In this document: piece after piece, positions 27,634-37,753 of the stretch | Position numbering within the stretch: position 1 is the stretch's first letter | How the letters are laid out: each line of letters begins with the position of its first letter | NCBI RefSeq assembly: GCF_013410355.1 | Contig: NZ_JACCFI010000001.1 | Location: forward strand, 3,658,001-3,722,000 | DNA length: 64,000 nucleotides | Reading direction: 5' to 3' | From: Agromyces hippuratus | GTDB lineage: Bacteria; Actinomycetota; Actinomycetes; Actinomycetales; Microbacteriaceae | Program-made: the position numbers and the translations under genes | The notes under the pieces: model-generated | Database searches by the model: none | Told to the model about the DNA's origin: nothing | Seen by the model: only the letters and a program-made list of their open reading frames with translations

Positions 27634-28902
27634 ATGCCCGCATCACGCACCGACGCCTACATCGCCGACTTCGCCGAGTTCGTCCGCGCCTCGCCGTCGT
27701 CGTACCACGCCGCAGCCGAGGTCGCCCGGCGACTCGAGGCGGCCGGCTTCGACCGACTCGACGAGCGCGACGAGTGGCCGGCCGGCGGCGGCCGCCACGT
27801 GGTCGTGCGCGACGGCGCCGTCATCGCCTGGGTGGCACCGGCATCCGCCGAGGCCGCGACGCCGTTCCGGGTGCTCGGCGCCCACACCGATTCGCCCTCG
27901 TTCAAGCTGAAGCCGCGCCCGACGACCAGCTCGGAAGGCCTGCTGCAGGCGGGCGTCGAGGTGTACGGGGGGCCGCTCCTGAACTCCTGGCTCGACCGCG
28001 AACTCGAGCTCGCAGGGCGCGTCGTCACCGACGACGGCGCCACGCACCTCGTGCGCACCGGGCCGATGCTGCGCATCCCGCAGCTCGCGATCCACCTCGA
28101 CCGCGAGGTCAACAAGGGACTCGCCCTCGACAAGCAGCGGCACATGCAGCCCATCTGGGGCGCCGGCGCCGAGGGCGACATCATGGGCGTGCTCGCGGCC
28201 TCCGCCGGTGTGGCGGCCGTTCGGGTCGTCGGCCACGACGTGCTCGTCGCCGACACCCAGCCGCCCGCCCGGTTCGGCCTCGACGACGCGCTGTTCGCGT
28301 CGGGCCGCATGGACAACCTGAGCTCCGTCTACGCCGGACTCGTCGCCTTGCTCGCCGCTCCGAGCGATGCCGCGCACGTCAGCGTGCTCGCCGCGTTCGA
28401 CCACGAGGAGCTCGGTTCCGAGTCGCGTTCGGGGGCGAGCGGCCCGTTCCTCGACGACGTGCTCGTGCGCATCGGCGCCGGGCTCGGGGCCGGCGACATC
28501 GAGCGGCGGCGGGCCTACGCGGCATCCTGGATCGTCTCCTCCGACGCGGGCCATGCCGTGCACCCGAACTACCCCGACCGGCACGACCCGGCGAATCGCC
28601 CGGTGCTCGGCGGCGGACCGCTGCTGAAGCTGAACGCGAACCAGCGCTACGCGAGCGACGCCGAGGGCACCGGCTTCTGGGCATCGGTCTGCCGGCAGGC
28701 GGGCGTCGCGACGCAGCCGTTCGTCTCGAACAACTCGATTCCCTGCGGCACGACCATCGGCCCGCTCTCGGCGACCCGACTCGGCATCCGCACGGTCGAC
28801 GTCGGCGTGCCGCTGCTCTCGATGCACTCGTCGCGCGAGCTCGCACACGTCGACGACCTCGTCGCCCTCGGCGCCGCGGTGACCGCCTTCTTCGCGGGCT
28901 GA
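27634..28902 (+). CDS. M18 family aminopeptidase
   Basis: A 422-aa cytosolic zinc peptidase removing acidic or neutral N-terminal residues. Metal-binding and catalytic segments are visible: GAHTDSPSF (H84, D86), ASGRMDNLS, FDHEELGS and the C-terminal MHSSRELAHVDD. The length matches aspartyl aminopeptidases/PepC-type enzymes. TTGGAT (27622-27627) ends six bases before the ATG, so transcription is probably leaderless. Confidence 0.93.
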   Translation: MPASRTDAYIADFAEFVRASPSSYHAAAEVARRLEAAGFDRLDERDEWPAGGGRHVVVRDGAVIAWVAPASAEAATPFRVLGAHTDSPSFKLKPRPTTSSEGLLQAGVEVYGGPLLNSWLDRELELAGRVVTDDGATHLVRTGPMLRIPQLAIHLDREVNKGLALDKQRHMQPIWGAGAEGDIMGVLAASAGVAAVRVVGHDVLVADTQPPARFGLDDALFASGRMDNLSSVYAGLVALLAAPSDAAHVSVLAAFDHEELGSESRSGASGPFLDDVLVRIGAGLGAGDIERRRAYAASWIVSSDAGHAVHPNYPDRHDPANRPVLGGGPLLKLNANQRYASDAEGTGFWASVCRQAGVATQPFVSNNSIPCGTTIGPLSATRLGIRTVDVGVPLLSMHSSRELAHVDDLVALGAAVTAFFAG

Positions 28903-29024
28903 ACCGGAGCTCCGCGGGCTCGCACCCCTGCGCAGGGCCGGGTGGCCGGGAGTGGCGGGAAGTCGCGCCACGACGGCGCGATTTCCCCTGCCCTCGACCG
29001 TCGACGGATGACAGGGTGAACAGC

Positions 29025-29555
29025 ATGACCGAGACGATCACGGCCGCAACGCCCGCCGCACCGACCGCATCCGCCCTCTTCGCCCACGTCGCCACGAGCG
29101 ACGCGGCGATCGCGCACTTCCGTGGTCGCCTCGAGTTCGAATCCGACGTCTCGGATGTCGCCGCCGCGCTCGCCGGCGGCGACCCAGGCTTCGTGCTCGT
29201 CGACACGCGCAACGATGCCTCCTGGGCTCAGGGTCACGTGCCCGGCGCCGTGCACCTGCCCGGGCGCCGCATCGCGGCCGACGCGGCCGAGCTGATCCCC
29301 GCGGGCACGCCGATCGTCGTCTACTGCTGGGGTCCGGGCTGCAACGGGGCGACGCGTGCTGCACTCGAGTTCGCGCTGCTCGGCCACCCCGTCAAGGAGA
29401 TGCTCGGCGGATTCGAGTACTGGGTGCGCGAGGGCTTCGCCTACGACTCCGTCGACGGGCCGGCGCAGCTCGACGCCGACCCGCTCACGAACATCGCCGA
29501 GGCGGGGCTCGGCGGGCGCGCCGTCGTCGATGGCGCCATCAGCTGCGCCTGCTGA
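29025..29555 (+). CDS. Rhodanese-like domain protein
   Basis: 176 aa with a single rhodanese domain. VLVDTRNDASWAQGHVPGAVHLPGR is the substrate-entry signature, and the active-site loop is CWGPGCNGA with Cys at 101 and 106. It would carry persulfide sulfur for transfer or detoxification. A C-terminal CAC tail adds two more cysteines. An in-frame GTG at 29016 is an alternative start (VNSMTETI). Confidence 0.85.
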   Translation: MTETITAATPAAPTASALFAHVATSDAAIAHFRGRLEFESDVSDVAAALAGGDPGFVLVDTRNDASWAQGHVPGAVHLPGRRIAADAAELIPAGTPIVVYCWGPGCNGATRAALEFALLGHPVKEMLGGFEYWVREGFAYDSVDGPAQLDADPLTNIAEAGLGGRAVVDGAISCAC

Positions 29556-29638
29556 CGCGGGCGCATCGAGCACGGGCGGGCGCCGGCCGGGACACCGGCG
29601 CCCACCCGGCAGTCATCATGCGGCCGTGGCTGCTCGCC

Positions 29639-29842
29639 TCACCGCAGCGGGCCGCGCCGGCTCTCGAGCCACATCGTGTGTTCGCGCAGGCCGTTGCGCA
29701 CGGCCGCCTTGATGATCAGGTAGCCGATCCAGAGCATGAGCCCGAGCACGGCGAGATAGATCAGGAGGCCGATGACGAGGCCGATGAGGCCGGCGCCCCA
29801 GAACAGTTCGGGCATATTCGGGTCGGGGGTGTCCATCTGCAC
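29639..29842 (-). CDS. Small membrane protein, 67 aa
   Basis: A protein with two close hydrophobic stretches (residues 13-40 and 40-50), then a basic tail. It starts MQMDTPDPN; a second ATG at 29836 gives MDTPDPN. No family recognised. It lies between the rhodanese and serine dehydratase genes. Confidence 0.6.
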   Translation of the reverse strand: MQMDTPDPNMPELFWGAGLIGLVIGLLIYLAVLGLMLWIGYLIIKAAVRNGLREHTMWLESRRGPLR

Positions 29843-29912
29843 AGCGTGGCAGACGCTCGCGAGTCGCGCGAGAGTCCCGATCGGGGGACACGACGTGCGA
29901 ACCGCGCGGCGG

Positions 29913-31286
29913 TCAGCACTCGATGACGTTGACCGCGAGGCCGCCTTCGCTCGTCTCCTTGTACTTCGTCATCATGTCGATGCCCGTCTGCCGCATGGTC
30001 TCGATGACGGTGTCGAGGGAGACCACATGGGTGCCGTCGCCGTGCAGCGAGAGCCGCGCGGCGGAGACGGCGGTCGACGAGGCGATCGCGTTCCGTTCGA
30101 TGCAGGGCACCTGCACGAGGCCGCCCACGGGGTCGCAGGTGAGGCCGAGGTGGTGCTCCATCGCGATCTCGGCGGCGTTCTCGATCTGCCGAGGAGTGCC
30201 GCCGAGCACGGCGCACAGCGCGCCGGCGGCCATCGCACACGCGGAGCCGACCTCGGCCTGGCAGCCTCCCTCAGCGCCCGAGATCGACGCGTTCTTCTTG
30301 ACGAGGGAGGCGATCGCCGCGGCGGTCAGCAGGTAGCGGCGGATGCCGGCGGCATCCGCGCCCGGGACGAACTTCAGGTAGTAGTGACCGACCGCCGGGA
30401 TGATGCCCGCCGCGCCGTTCGTCGGGGCGGTGACCACCCGACCGCCTGAGGCGTTCTCCTCGTTGACCGCGAGCGCGAACGCCTGCAGCCACTCGGTCGA
30501 GGTGTCGCGCAGGTGCTCGTCGCGGTCGTACTCCTCGAGACGCTGCCGCACCTGCGATGCGCGCCGCCTCACGCGGAGGCCGCCGGGCAGCGTGCCGTCT
30601 GCCGACAGGCCGTTCGCGACGCACTCGGCCATCGCCGCCCAGATCGCGTCGAGGCCGTCGTCGATACCCTGCTCGCCGTGGACGGCGACCTCGTTGAAGC
30701 GGGCCACGTCGCAGAACGAGACGCCGTGCTCCTCGCAGAGCGCGAGCAGCTCGTCGGCGGTCGAGTAGGGCAGCGGATGCCGCAGCGCCTCGGCCTCGGA
30801 GGCGGTCTCGCCCTCGCTGCGGATGAACCCGCCGCCGACCGAGTAGTAGGTGTCTTCGGCGAGCGGCAGCGGGTCGTCGCCCCATGCCTGCAGCGTCATC
30901 GCGTTGGGATGGCCGGGCAGGCGGGTGCGGGGGACGAGCGCGACGTCGCTGCGGAGCATCCGGATCGGGTGCGTGCCGGCGATGCGCACCTCGGCGCCGT
31001 CGTCGCCGAGCGCCGACCAGGCGCCGCGCACCGCGTCGGGGTCGCAGTCGTGCGGTTCGAGGCCGGCCAGGCCGGCGATGACCGCATCGGGGGTGCCGTG
31101 ACCGAGGCCGGTGGCGCCGAGCGAGCCGTAGAGCGAACACGTGATGCGGGTGACCCGGTCGAGCACGCCGTCGCCCGCGAGTCGCTCGGCGAAGGCCCGT
31201 GCGGCGCGCATCGGGCCGACGGTGTGGGAACTCGAGGGGCCGATCCCGATCGAGAAGAGATCGAGGGCTGAGACGAACGCTGTCAC
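29913..31286 (-). CDS. sdaA: L-serine ammonia-lyase (single-chain, iron-sulfur)
   Basis: A 457-aa enzyme converting L-serine to pyruvate and ammonia. Beta and alpha parts are fused in one chain: SIGIGPSSSHTVGPMRAA at the N-terminus, and the cluster-binding cysteines in GGCQAEVGSAC and LTCDPVGG. This is the [4Fe-4S] type, not the PLP type. The start is GTG 31286; TAGCCT on the minus strand (31293-31298) ends six bases before it, so the mRNA is probably leaderless. Divergent from the double-GNAT gene. Confidence 0.95.
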   Translation of the reverse strand: MTAFVSALDLFSIGIGPSSSHTVGPMRAARAFAERLAGDGVLDRVTRITCSLYGSLGATGLGHGTPDAVIAGLAGLEPHDCDPDAVRGAWSALGDDGAEVRIAGTHPIRMLRSDVALVPRTRLPGHPNAMTLQAWGDDPLPLAEDTYYSVGGGFIRSEGETASEAEALRHPLPYSTADELLALCEEHGVSFCDVARFNEVAVHGEQGIDDGLDAIWAAMAECVANGLSADGTLPGGLRVRRRASQVRQRLEEYDRDEHLRDTSTEWLQAFALAVNEENASGGRVVTAPTNGAAGIIPAVGHYYLKFVPGADAAGIRRYLLTAAAIASLVKKNASISGAEGGCQAEVGSACAMAAGALCAVLGGTPRQIENAAEIAMEHHLGLTCDPVGGLVQVPCIERNAIASSTAVSAARLSLHGDGTHVVSLDTVIETMRQTGIDMMTKYKETSEGGLAVNVIEC

Positions 31287-31461
31287 CCCTCAAGGCTACG
31301 CCGGGCGCCGCGCAGCGTTGTGCCGGGAATTCGCAGAATCATGCGCATGCGGCGACCGACGCGCTCGTTCGCCGCGCTATCGGGGACGTTCGCGCAGGCC
31401 CACGTTTCGGACGTCGCAGCGCTGCCCGTCGGCCTGCGCGCGGCTCGTAGGCTGGATGACG

Positions 31462-32514
31462 ATGCAGAACCTCACTCCTCCCTTCGTCATCCGCCCGATC
31501 GGCGACGCCGAAACCACGATCGAACCCGCCCTCATCGCTCGGGCCTTCGGGGCGGGTCCGTACGGGCACCTGCCGGTGAGCGAGGAGCGACGTGCGCTTC
31601 AACGAGACGTGGCGGGGCGCGCGGCATCCGGTGCCGTGCTCGTGGCCGTCGCCGACGGCGGCGACGAAAGCGGCGACGGCGCGCAACTGCTCGGCACGGC
31701 GAGCGTGCTGCGTGCGGGCACGCCGTACTCGCGGGTGGCAGTCGGCGAGGAGGCCGAGGTGCGGCTCGTCGCCGTCGACCCCGCAGCGCAGGGCGCCGGC
31801 ATGGGCGAGGCCCTCATGAGGGCGAGCATCGAGACCGCCCTGGGCTGGGGTGCCGATGCGTTGCTGCTCGACACCGGTGAGCGCAACCTCCGCGCGCAGG
31901 CCCTCTACGCGCGGCTCGGCTTCGACCGGCAGCCCGATCGCGACGAGCATTTCGGCGACGTCCTGGCGTTCGCCTACCGCTTCGCCCTGCAGGACCGGGC
32001 CGACATCCGCGTACGACTCATGCGTCCCGACGAGGTCGAGGCGGTCACCGAGCTCGTCGAATCGGCGTACGCGAGCGACTTCGAACTGAATGACGCGTAT
32101 CGCGCCGACATCGTCGCGGTGGCCGAGCGCGCGCGCGACCACCAGGTCTGGGTGGCGACGGATGCCGCGACCGGCGCGCTGCTCGGCACGGCATCCACCC
32201 CCGTGGCGGGCGCGGCGATCTCGCCGCTCGCGCGAGACGGCGAGCTCGACTTCCGCTTCCTCGGCGTCGCCGCCGACGCCCGTCGCCGCGGTGTCGGCGA
32301 GGTGCTCGTGGCGCACGTGATCCGGCTCGCGCGAATCCGCGGCCTCGAGCGAGTCGTGCTGAACACCGGGCCCGACATGCTCGCGGCGCAGCGGCTCTAC
32401 GACCGTCTCGGATTCCAGCGGATGCACGAGCGCGAGTTCACGTTCGAGCGCCCCGACGGCACGAGCTTCCTCATGATCGCCTACGGGCGCGACCTCGAGG
32501 CATCCGCGGCCTGA
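31462..32514 (+). CDS. Tandem GNAT acetyltransferase
   Basis: A 350-aa protein with two GNAT folds, about residues 8-165 and 178-345. Both carry an acetyl-CoA pyrophosphate loop (PAAQGAGMGEALM; ADARRRGVGEVLV) and the ARLGF/DRLGF segment of motif B. Target unknown; the mycothiol synthase MshD has a similar double layout but I do not see its specific features. TAGGCT (31448-31453) ends eight bases before this ATG; an ATG two codons upstream (31456) is also in frame. Confidence 0.8.
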   Translation: MQNLTPPFVIRPIGDAETTIEPALIARAFGAGPYGHLPVSEERRALQRDVAGRAASGAVLVAVADGGDESGDGAQLLGTASVLRAGTPYSRVAVGEEAEVRLVAVDPAAQGAGMGEALMRASIETALGWGADALLLDTGERNLRAQALYARLGFDRQPDRDEHFGDVLAFAYRFALQDRADIRVRLMRPDEVEAVTELVESAYASDFELNDAYRADIVAVAERARDHQVWVATDAATGALLGTASTPVAGAAISPLARDGELDFRFLGVAADARRRGVGEVLVAHVIRLARIRGLERVVLNTGPDMLAAQRLYDRLGFQRMHEREFTFERPDGTSFLMIAYGRDLEASAA

Positions 32515-32604
32515 ACCGTCGCTGGCAGTCGCTTGCAGTCGGACCGCAGCGACTGTCAGCGTCGTGTGAGCGTCGTGTGAGCGCGCCCGCGGAGCATGGT
32601 CGTC

Positions 32605-33636
32605 ATGACCACATTCACATCGCACGACACCCACGCCGATCGCGGCTGGGCCGTCGAGGCCGAGGGCCTCGTGAAGACCTTCGGCACCAATCGCGCCGTC
32701 GACGGCGTCGACCTCCGCGTCGCGACGGGCACCGTCTACGGCGTGCTCGGCCCGAACGGCGCCGGCAAGACCACGACGATCTCCATGCTCGCGACCCTCC
32801 TGCGGCCCGACGGCGGCAGCGCACGGATCTTCGGGCACGACGTGCAGCGCGAGAGCCAGGCCGTGCGCCAGCTCATCGGCGTCACCGGCCAGTACGCCTC
32901 GGTCGACGAGACGCTCTCGGCAAACGAGAACCTCATCCTCTTCTCCCGGTTGCTCGGGCTCGGCCACTCCGCCGCCAAGCGGAAGACCGCGGAACTCCTC
33001 GAGGAGTTCGGGCTCACCGAAGCGGCGAAGCGCCCGCTGAAGAACTTCTCGGGGGGCATGCGCCGTCGCCTCGACCTCGCTGCGAGCCTCATCGCGCAGC
33101 CGCCGCTCATCTTCCTCGACGAGCCGACGACCGGCCTCGACCCCCGCACCCGCGCGCAGATGTGGGAGACGATCCGTCGCCTCGTCGCGACCGGCTCGAC
33201 CGTGCTGCTCACGACCCAGTACCTCGACGAGGCCGACCAGCTCGCCGACCGCATCGCGGTCATCGACAAGGGCCGCGTCGTCGCAGAAGGCACGGGCGAC
33301 GAGCTCAAGGCATCCGTCGGCGAATCGAGCCTCGAACTGCGCCTCGTGAACGAGAACGACCGCGATGACGCGCGGGTGGCCATCGAGCGGGTGCTGGGCG
33401 TCGCGCCCACGCTGTCGCCCGAGGCCGGCCGCATCACGGCACCGATGCACGACCCCGACCTCGTCGCCGATCTGCTCATCACCCTCCGCGACGAGGGCAT
33501 CCACCTGGCCGAGATGAGCGTGCAGAAGCCGACGCTCGACGAGGTGTTCCTCACCCTCACCGGCCACGGCGTCGAAGAGGAGACCACCGAGGCGAGCTTC
33601 GAGAGCGACGCCGAACTCGAAGGGAGCCGCGCATGA
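32605..33636 (+). CDS. ABC exporter ATPase, DrrA (daunorubicin resistance) family
   Basis: 343 aa. Walker A GPNGAGKT at 49-56, signature NFSGGMRRR, Walker B LIFLDEPTTGLD and a DrrA-type C-terminal domain (LDEVFLTLTGH). It powers efflux of a hydrophobic compound or antibiotic together with the next gene, with which it overlaps by 4 bp (ATGA). GGAG at 32591-32594 favours the ATG at 32605; another ATG at 32596 is in frame. Confidence 0.93.
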   Translation: MTTFTSHDTHADRGWAVEAEGLVKTFGTNRAVDGVDLRVATGTVYGVLGPNGAGKTTTISMLATLLRPDGGSARIFGHDVQRESQAVRQLIGVTGQYASVDETLSANENLILFSRLLGLGHSAAKRKTAELLEEFGLTEAAKRPLKNFSGGMRRRLDLAASLIAQPPLIFLDEPTTGLDPRTRAQMWETIRRLVATGSTVLLTTQYLDEADQLADRIAVIDKGRVVAEGTGDELKASVGESSLELRLVNENDRDDARVAIERVLGVAPTLSPEAGRITAPMHDPDLVADLLITLRDEGIHLAEMSVQKPTLDEVFLTLTGHGVEEETTEASFESDAELEGSRA

Positions 33637-34493
33637 CCACCATCGCACCCGACCAGGCCGTCGGCGCGCCGAGCACCATCGGCGCGACCACCATCACCCC
33701 CGGCGCCGAGCGGACGCTGACGAACAGCGTGAGCCTGCGCGAGACCATCTCGCACACGTTCACCATGGCCCATCGGGGCCTCCTGAAGATCAAGCGCACG
33801 CCCGAGCAGCTCATCGACGTCACCCTGCAGCCGATCATCTTCACGCTGATGTTCACCTACATCTTCGGCGGAGCGATCGCGGGCGACGTGCAGAATTACC
33901 TGCCGATCATCATCCCCGGCATCCTCGTGCAGACCGTCATCTCGACGTCGGTCGTCACCGGCGTGCAGTTGCGCGAGGACATGGCCAAGGGCGTGTTCGA
34001 CCGCTTCCGCTCGCTGCCGATCGCGCGCATCGCACCGCTCTCCGGTGCATTGCTCGCCGACACCGTGCGCTATCTCATCGCCACGACGCTGACCTTCGTG
34101 ATGGGCTACATCATGGGCCTCCGGCCGGAAGCTGGCGTCGGCGGCGTCGTGGCGGCGGGCCTGCTCGTCATCGTCTGCGCCTGGAGCCTCTCGTGGATCT
34201 TCGCGTTCTTCGGAGTCATCGCCCGCAGCGCCTCGAGCGTTCAGGGCATCTCGATGCTCGTGCTGTTCCCGTTGACGTTCCTCTCGAACGCCTTCGTGAA
34301 GCCCGAGACGATGCCCGCGCCGCTCGAGTGGTTCGCGAATATCAACCCCGTCTCGCACCTCGTCACCGCAGTACGGGACCTCGTGAACGGCGTGGGCATC
34401 GGCGCCGACTTCGGCTGGTCGCTCGTCGGCGCCGCCGTGATCGTCGCGGTCTTCGCACCGCTCACGGTGAGGGCGTACATGCGCAAGGCATGA
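33633..34493 (+). CDS. ABC-2 type exporter permease, DrrB family
   Basis: A 286-aa membrane partner of the preceding ATPase, with six hydrophobic segments after a 45-residue cytoplasmic N-terminus. TLQPIIFTLMFTYIFGGAIAG and GVFDRFRSLPIARIAPL are typical of ABC2_membrane/DrrB proteins, and NPVSHLVTAVRDL lies in the C-terminal part. The substrate is unknown; no biosynthetic gene cluster lies nearby. Converges with the AfsR-like gene, separated by 27 bp. Confidence 0.92.
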   Translation: MTTIAPDQAVGAPSTIGATTITPGAERTLTNSVSLRETISHTFTMAHRGLLKIKRTPEQLIDVTLQPIIFTLMFTYIFGGAIAGDVQNYLPIIIPGILVQTVISTSVVTGVQLREDMAKGVFDRFRSLPIARIAPLSGALLADTVRYLIATTLTFVMGYIMGLRPEAGVGGVVAAGLLVIVCAWSLSWIFAFFGVIARSASSVQGISMLVLFPLTFLSNAFVKPETMPAPLEWFANINPVSHLVTAVRDLVNGVGIGADFGWSLVGAAVIVAVFAPLTVRAYMRKA

Positions 34494-34520
34494 CGCGAGC
34501 GACGGCCGCGGTCGGCGCCG

Positions 34521-37500
34521 TCACACCCGGGGAACGGGCTCCGCGATCAGCGCGCGAGCCCGTTCCGTGCGTTCGGTGTTCGAGAGCACGGATGCCGCGG
34601 CGCGCGCGGCGGCGAGGGGCTCGGCGCCTGCATGGTCGGTGATGACCGCGGCGATGTTCTCGAGGCGCAGTGCGGGCAGGTCCTGGCGCGAGTGCAGCAC
34701 CTCGGCGATCGCGAAGGACTCGACGGCCCGATCGGACAGCGACGGATGCCGCACCGCCCACGCGCTCCACCCGGCGGTGACCGTGCCGAGCACCGGGCGA
34801 TCCGTGAAAACGTCGCCTCGACCACGCAACGCCGCGACCGTGCGCCGGCGCATCAGCTCGGCCCACTCGGCGACCCTTGCCTCGGGCCAGTCCGACTGCA
34901 CGCCGCCCGAGACGAGCGCGGCGAGCGCGATCTGGTACCAGGGTGACGATCGCTGGCGCGGCTGCGTGAACTTCGAGAGCACCGCCGGCGCTCGCTCGAG
35001 GGCGAGCGCGGTGTCGCCTCGGAGCCGGGCGACCTCCACGAGTCCGAGCATGGCCGTCATCGCCTGGGGGATTCCGTCGCCGGTGACACGGTCGTCCGCG
35101 GCCTGGAGGACGAGTCGCTCCTCGGCCTCGTCGAGGCGTCCGGCCGAGATCAGGTGGCTCGTGACCATCCAGTCGATCTGGAGCAGGTCCTGGGTCGCCT
35201 CAAGTCGCACCATGCCCGCACGCGCCTCGGTCGCCCACTCGAGGGCCTCGTCGGAGGCTCCGCGCTGCCCGGCGAGCTCAGCGAGCATGAGCGCGGACAT
35301 CGCGGATGCCCAAGCGTCGCCGACCTGCTCGGCGAGGCGATGCGTGCGCAGGGCGTACTCGGCGGCCAGCCCGGTCTCGCCCTCGTTCTCGGTGAACTGC
35401 GACTGCAGGATGTTCGCGAGCAGGGCGGTCTCGGGGTCGTCGGACTCGGTCATCGAGCTGATCAGGCTGCCGGCCCGCTCGAGGTCGGGCATGGCGAGCA
35501 GGAACTGCGTGATCGCGTCGATCCACGGCGCTCGCGGGAGTCCGAGCTTCGCGACGGCGCGCAGCCGGGCGAGGGCGCGCAGGCCGACGGGCGTGTCCGC
35601 GGCGAAGTTCGTGCCGGCGATGAGGATGAGGCCGAGCATCGCCGCCCCGTTGTGGGTGGTATCCGGTCGCGTGCCCCGCGTGGCCTCGAGCACGGCATCG
35701 CTGAGGCCCAGGATCTCGGAGTGGGCGCTCCTGACGGTCCAGAAGTAGCCGAGCGCGGCGAACACCGAGGTCACCGTCGGCGCGTCGCGCTGCTCGATGG
35801 CCGTTCGCAGCACCGCGACGAGGTTGTCCTGCTCGATCGCGATCGCGGCGAAGGTCGGCAACTGGGCAGGGCCGCGCACGTGGCCGAGTGAACGCCGCGA
35901 GAACTCCGAGGCCCAGCCGGCCATCGCCGCGACGACCTCCGAGCGCTCGTCGGCGTCGAGCCGCAGCTGCCCGAACTCGCGCACGGTCTCGAGCATGCGG
36001 TACCGCGGCAGGCCGAGCGCGTCGTCGGCGACGGCGAGCAGCGACTGGGTGATGAGTCCGTCGAGCACCCACGCCGCGTCGGCGGTGTCGAGCACGGTGT
36101 CGGCGGCATCCGTGCCGAACCCGTCGACGAACCAGGCGAGTCGCGGCAACGCGGCCTGCTCTGCCGGGGTCAGCAGCGCCCAGCTCCACTCGATCACGGC
36201 GGCAAGCGTGCGCTGGCGTGCGGGCGCCGAACGGTCGCCGCCCGCGAGCAGCGTGAAGCGATCGGCGAGCCGCGCCTCGATCTGCTCGACGCTCATCGAA
36301 CGCACGCGGGCTGCAGCGAGTTCGATGGCGAGCGGCAGCCCATCGAGCCGGTCGCAGAGACGCTGCACGACCTCGTGGGGGAGGGATGCCGCGGGGCGGG
36401 CGGCTCTCGCACGTTCGATGAACAGGCGGGCGGCCGGGCCGGGCTCGGCATCCGGTTCGCCTGCCGCGAGCGTCGCGAGCGGGTACACCTGCTCGGCGCC
36501 GATCGCGAGCGGGCTGCGACTCGTCGCCAGCACGCGAAGCGCGGGAACGGCCGCCAGGAGGTCGGCGGTCCACGTCGCGGCACCCTCGACGACCTGTTCG
36601 CAGTTGTCGAGCACGAGGAGTGCGGGCCGCTCGGCGAGCTGCTGCGTGATGCGAGCGCGAACGTCGGGTCGGATCGCCGTGTCGGCGATCCGCTGGCTGG
36701 AACTCGCCTCGCGGACGCCGAGCGTGGAGGCAAGTGCGAGGGTCACGTCGTCGTCGGTGCGCACGCTCGCGAGTTCCACCACGACGACCGTCGGGGCCGC
36801 GGAGCGCGCCGCGATCTCGTGCGCGAGCCGCGTCTTGCCGAGCCCCCCGGGGCCGAGGATCGTGACGAGGCGGTGAGCCGAGAGCGCCTGTTCGATGGCG
36901 TCGAGGTCGTCGTCGCGCCCGATGAGCTCATTGGGCGCGGCGCGGACCCCGATGCGCAGCCGGGGAGTCCGGCTCGCCGGCCCCTCGGTGCGCAGGAGCT
37001 CGGCGTTGAGCGCGACGAGCTCCGCCGAGGGCGAGGCGCCGAGCTCGTCGGCGAGCGCCGTGCGGAAGGCTGCGAACCCGGCGAGGGCGTCGGCTCGACG
37101 ACCGGATGCCGCGAGCTCTCGCAGGTGTGCGGCGACGAGGTGCTCGTCGAGAGGGGCCGCATCGAGCAGCACGCGAAGGTCAGCGGCGGCCCCGTCGTGG
37201 TCGCCGTCGGCCGATCGGAGCGTGGCGCGTCGCTCGAGGAGGGCCGACCGCACCGCCGCCGATCGTTCGGCGAGCAGCTCCGCGATCGGTGCGCCGCCGA
37301 GGTCGGTGCCGGGCTCTCCACGCCAGAGTGAGAGCGCCCCGTCCAGCGTGGCGGCGTCAGCGGGGTCGCTGCCGGCTTCGGCGGCGAGCTGCGCCGCTGC
37401 GCTGAGATCGAGTCGGGCGGGCGTGACGTCGAGGGCGTACCCCCCGGGCCGGAAGCGGACGAGTCCATCGGCCGCGACCGCGCGCAGGCGGCTCACGAGG

Positions 37501-37727
37501 GTCTGGAGCGCCGCCTTCGCGTTGCGTGGCGGTGCTTCGCCCCAGAGTTCGTCGATGATCGTCTCGACGCCGACCGTTCCGCCCGGCTCCCGCGGACCGA
37601 CGGCGAGCACTGCGACGAGCGCCTTCGCGAGACTGCCCGGGGGTTCGACGAGCGTCCCGTCGCGACCTTCGATGCGCACTGGCCCCAGCACGCAGACGCG
37701 TGGCCGTTCGGCGAGGGCGTTGAACAC
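34521..37727 (-). CDS. AfsR/SARP-type transcriptional regulator with NB-ARC ATPase
   Basis: 1,068 aa. Residues 1-95 form an OmpR-like winged helix (VCVLGPVRIEG...) and 100-250 a bacterial transcriptional activator (BTAD) domain. A STAND/NB-ARC-like ATPase follows, with Walker A GPGGLGKT near residue 290 and LLVLDNCEQVVEG, and then about 500 residues of helical TPR-like repeats. Such proteins usually act as activators of secondary metabolism or stress genes. Targets unknown; it faces the DrrAB pair. The start is a GTG, with TAGGCT (37734-37739, minus strand) six bases upstream, so probably leaderless. Confidence 0.9.
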   Translation of the reverse strand: MFNALAERPRVCVLGPVRIEGRDGTLVEPPGSLAKALVAVLAVGPREPGGTVGVETIIDELWGEAPPRNAKAALQTLVSRLRAVAADGLVRFRPGGYALDVTPARLDLSAAAQLAAEAGSDPADAATLDGALSLWRGEPGTDLGGAPIAELLAERSAAVRSALLERRATLRSADGDHDGAAADLRVLLDAAPLDEHLVAAHLRELAASGRRADALAGFAAFRTALADELGASPSAELVALNAELLRTEGPASRTPRLRIGVRAAPNELIGRDDDLDAIEQALSAHRLVTILGPGGLGKTRLAHEIAARSAAPTVVVVELASVRTDDDVTLALASTLGVREASSSQRIADTAIRPDVRARITQQLAERPALLVLDNCEQVVEGAATWTADLLAAVPALRVLATSRSPLAIGAEQVYPLATLAAGEPDAEPGPAARLFIERARAARPAASLPHEVVQRLCDRLDGLPLAIELAAARVRSMSVEQIEARLADRFTLLAGGDRSAPARQRTLAAVIEWSWALLTPAEQAALPRLAWFVDGFGTDAADTVLDTADAAWVLDGLITQSLLAVADDALGLPRYRMLETVREFGQLRLDADERSEVVAAMAGWASEFSRRSLGHVRGPAQLPTFAAIAIEQDNLVAVLRTAIEQRDAPTVTSVFAALGYFWTVRSAHSEILGLSDAVLEATRGTRPDTTHNGAAMLGLILIAGTNFAADTPVGLRALARLRAVAKLGLPRAPWIDAITQFLLAMPDLERAGSLISSMTESDDPETALLANILQSQFTENEGETGLAAEYALRTHRLAEQVGDAWASAMSALMLAELAGQRGASDEALEWATEARAGMVRLEATQDLLQIDWMVTSHLISAGRLDEAEERLVLQAADDRVTGDGIPQAMTAMLGLVEVARLRGDTALALERAPAVLSKFTQPRQRSSPWYQIALAALVSGGVQSDWPEARVAEWAELMRRRTVAALRGRGDVFTDRPVLGTVTAGWSAWAVRHPSLSDRAVESFAIAEVLHSRQDLPALRLENIAAVITDHAGAEPLAAARAAASVLSNTERTERARALIAEPVPRV

Positions 37728-37753
37728 GGCACGAGCCTAGCCGCCACTCCCGG

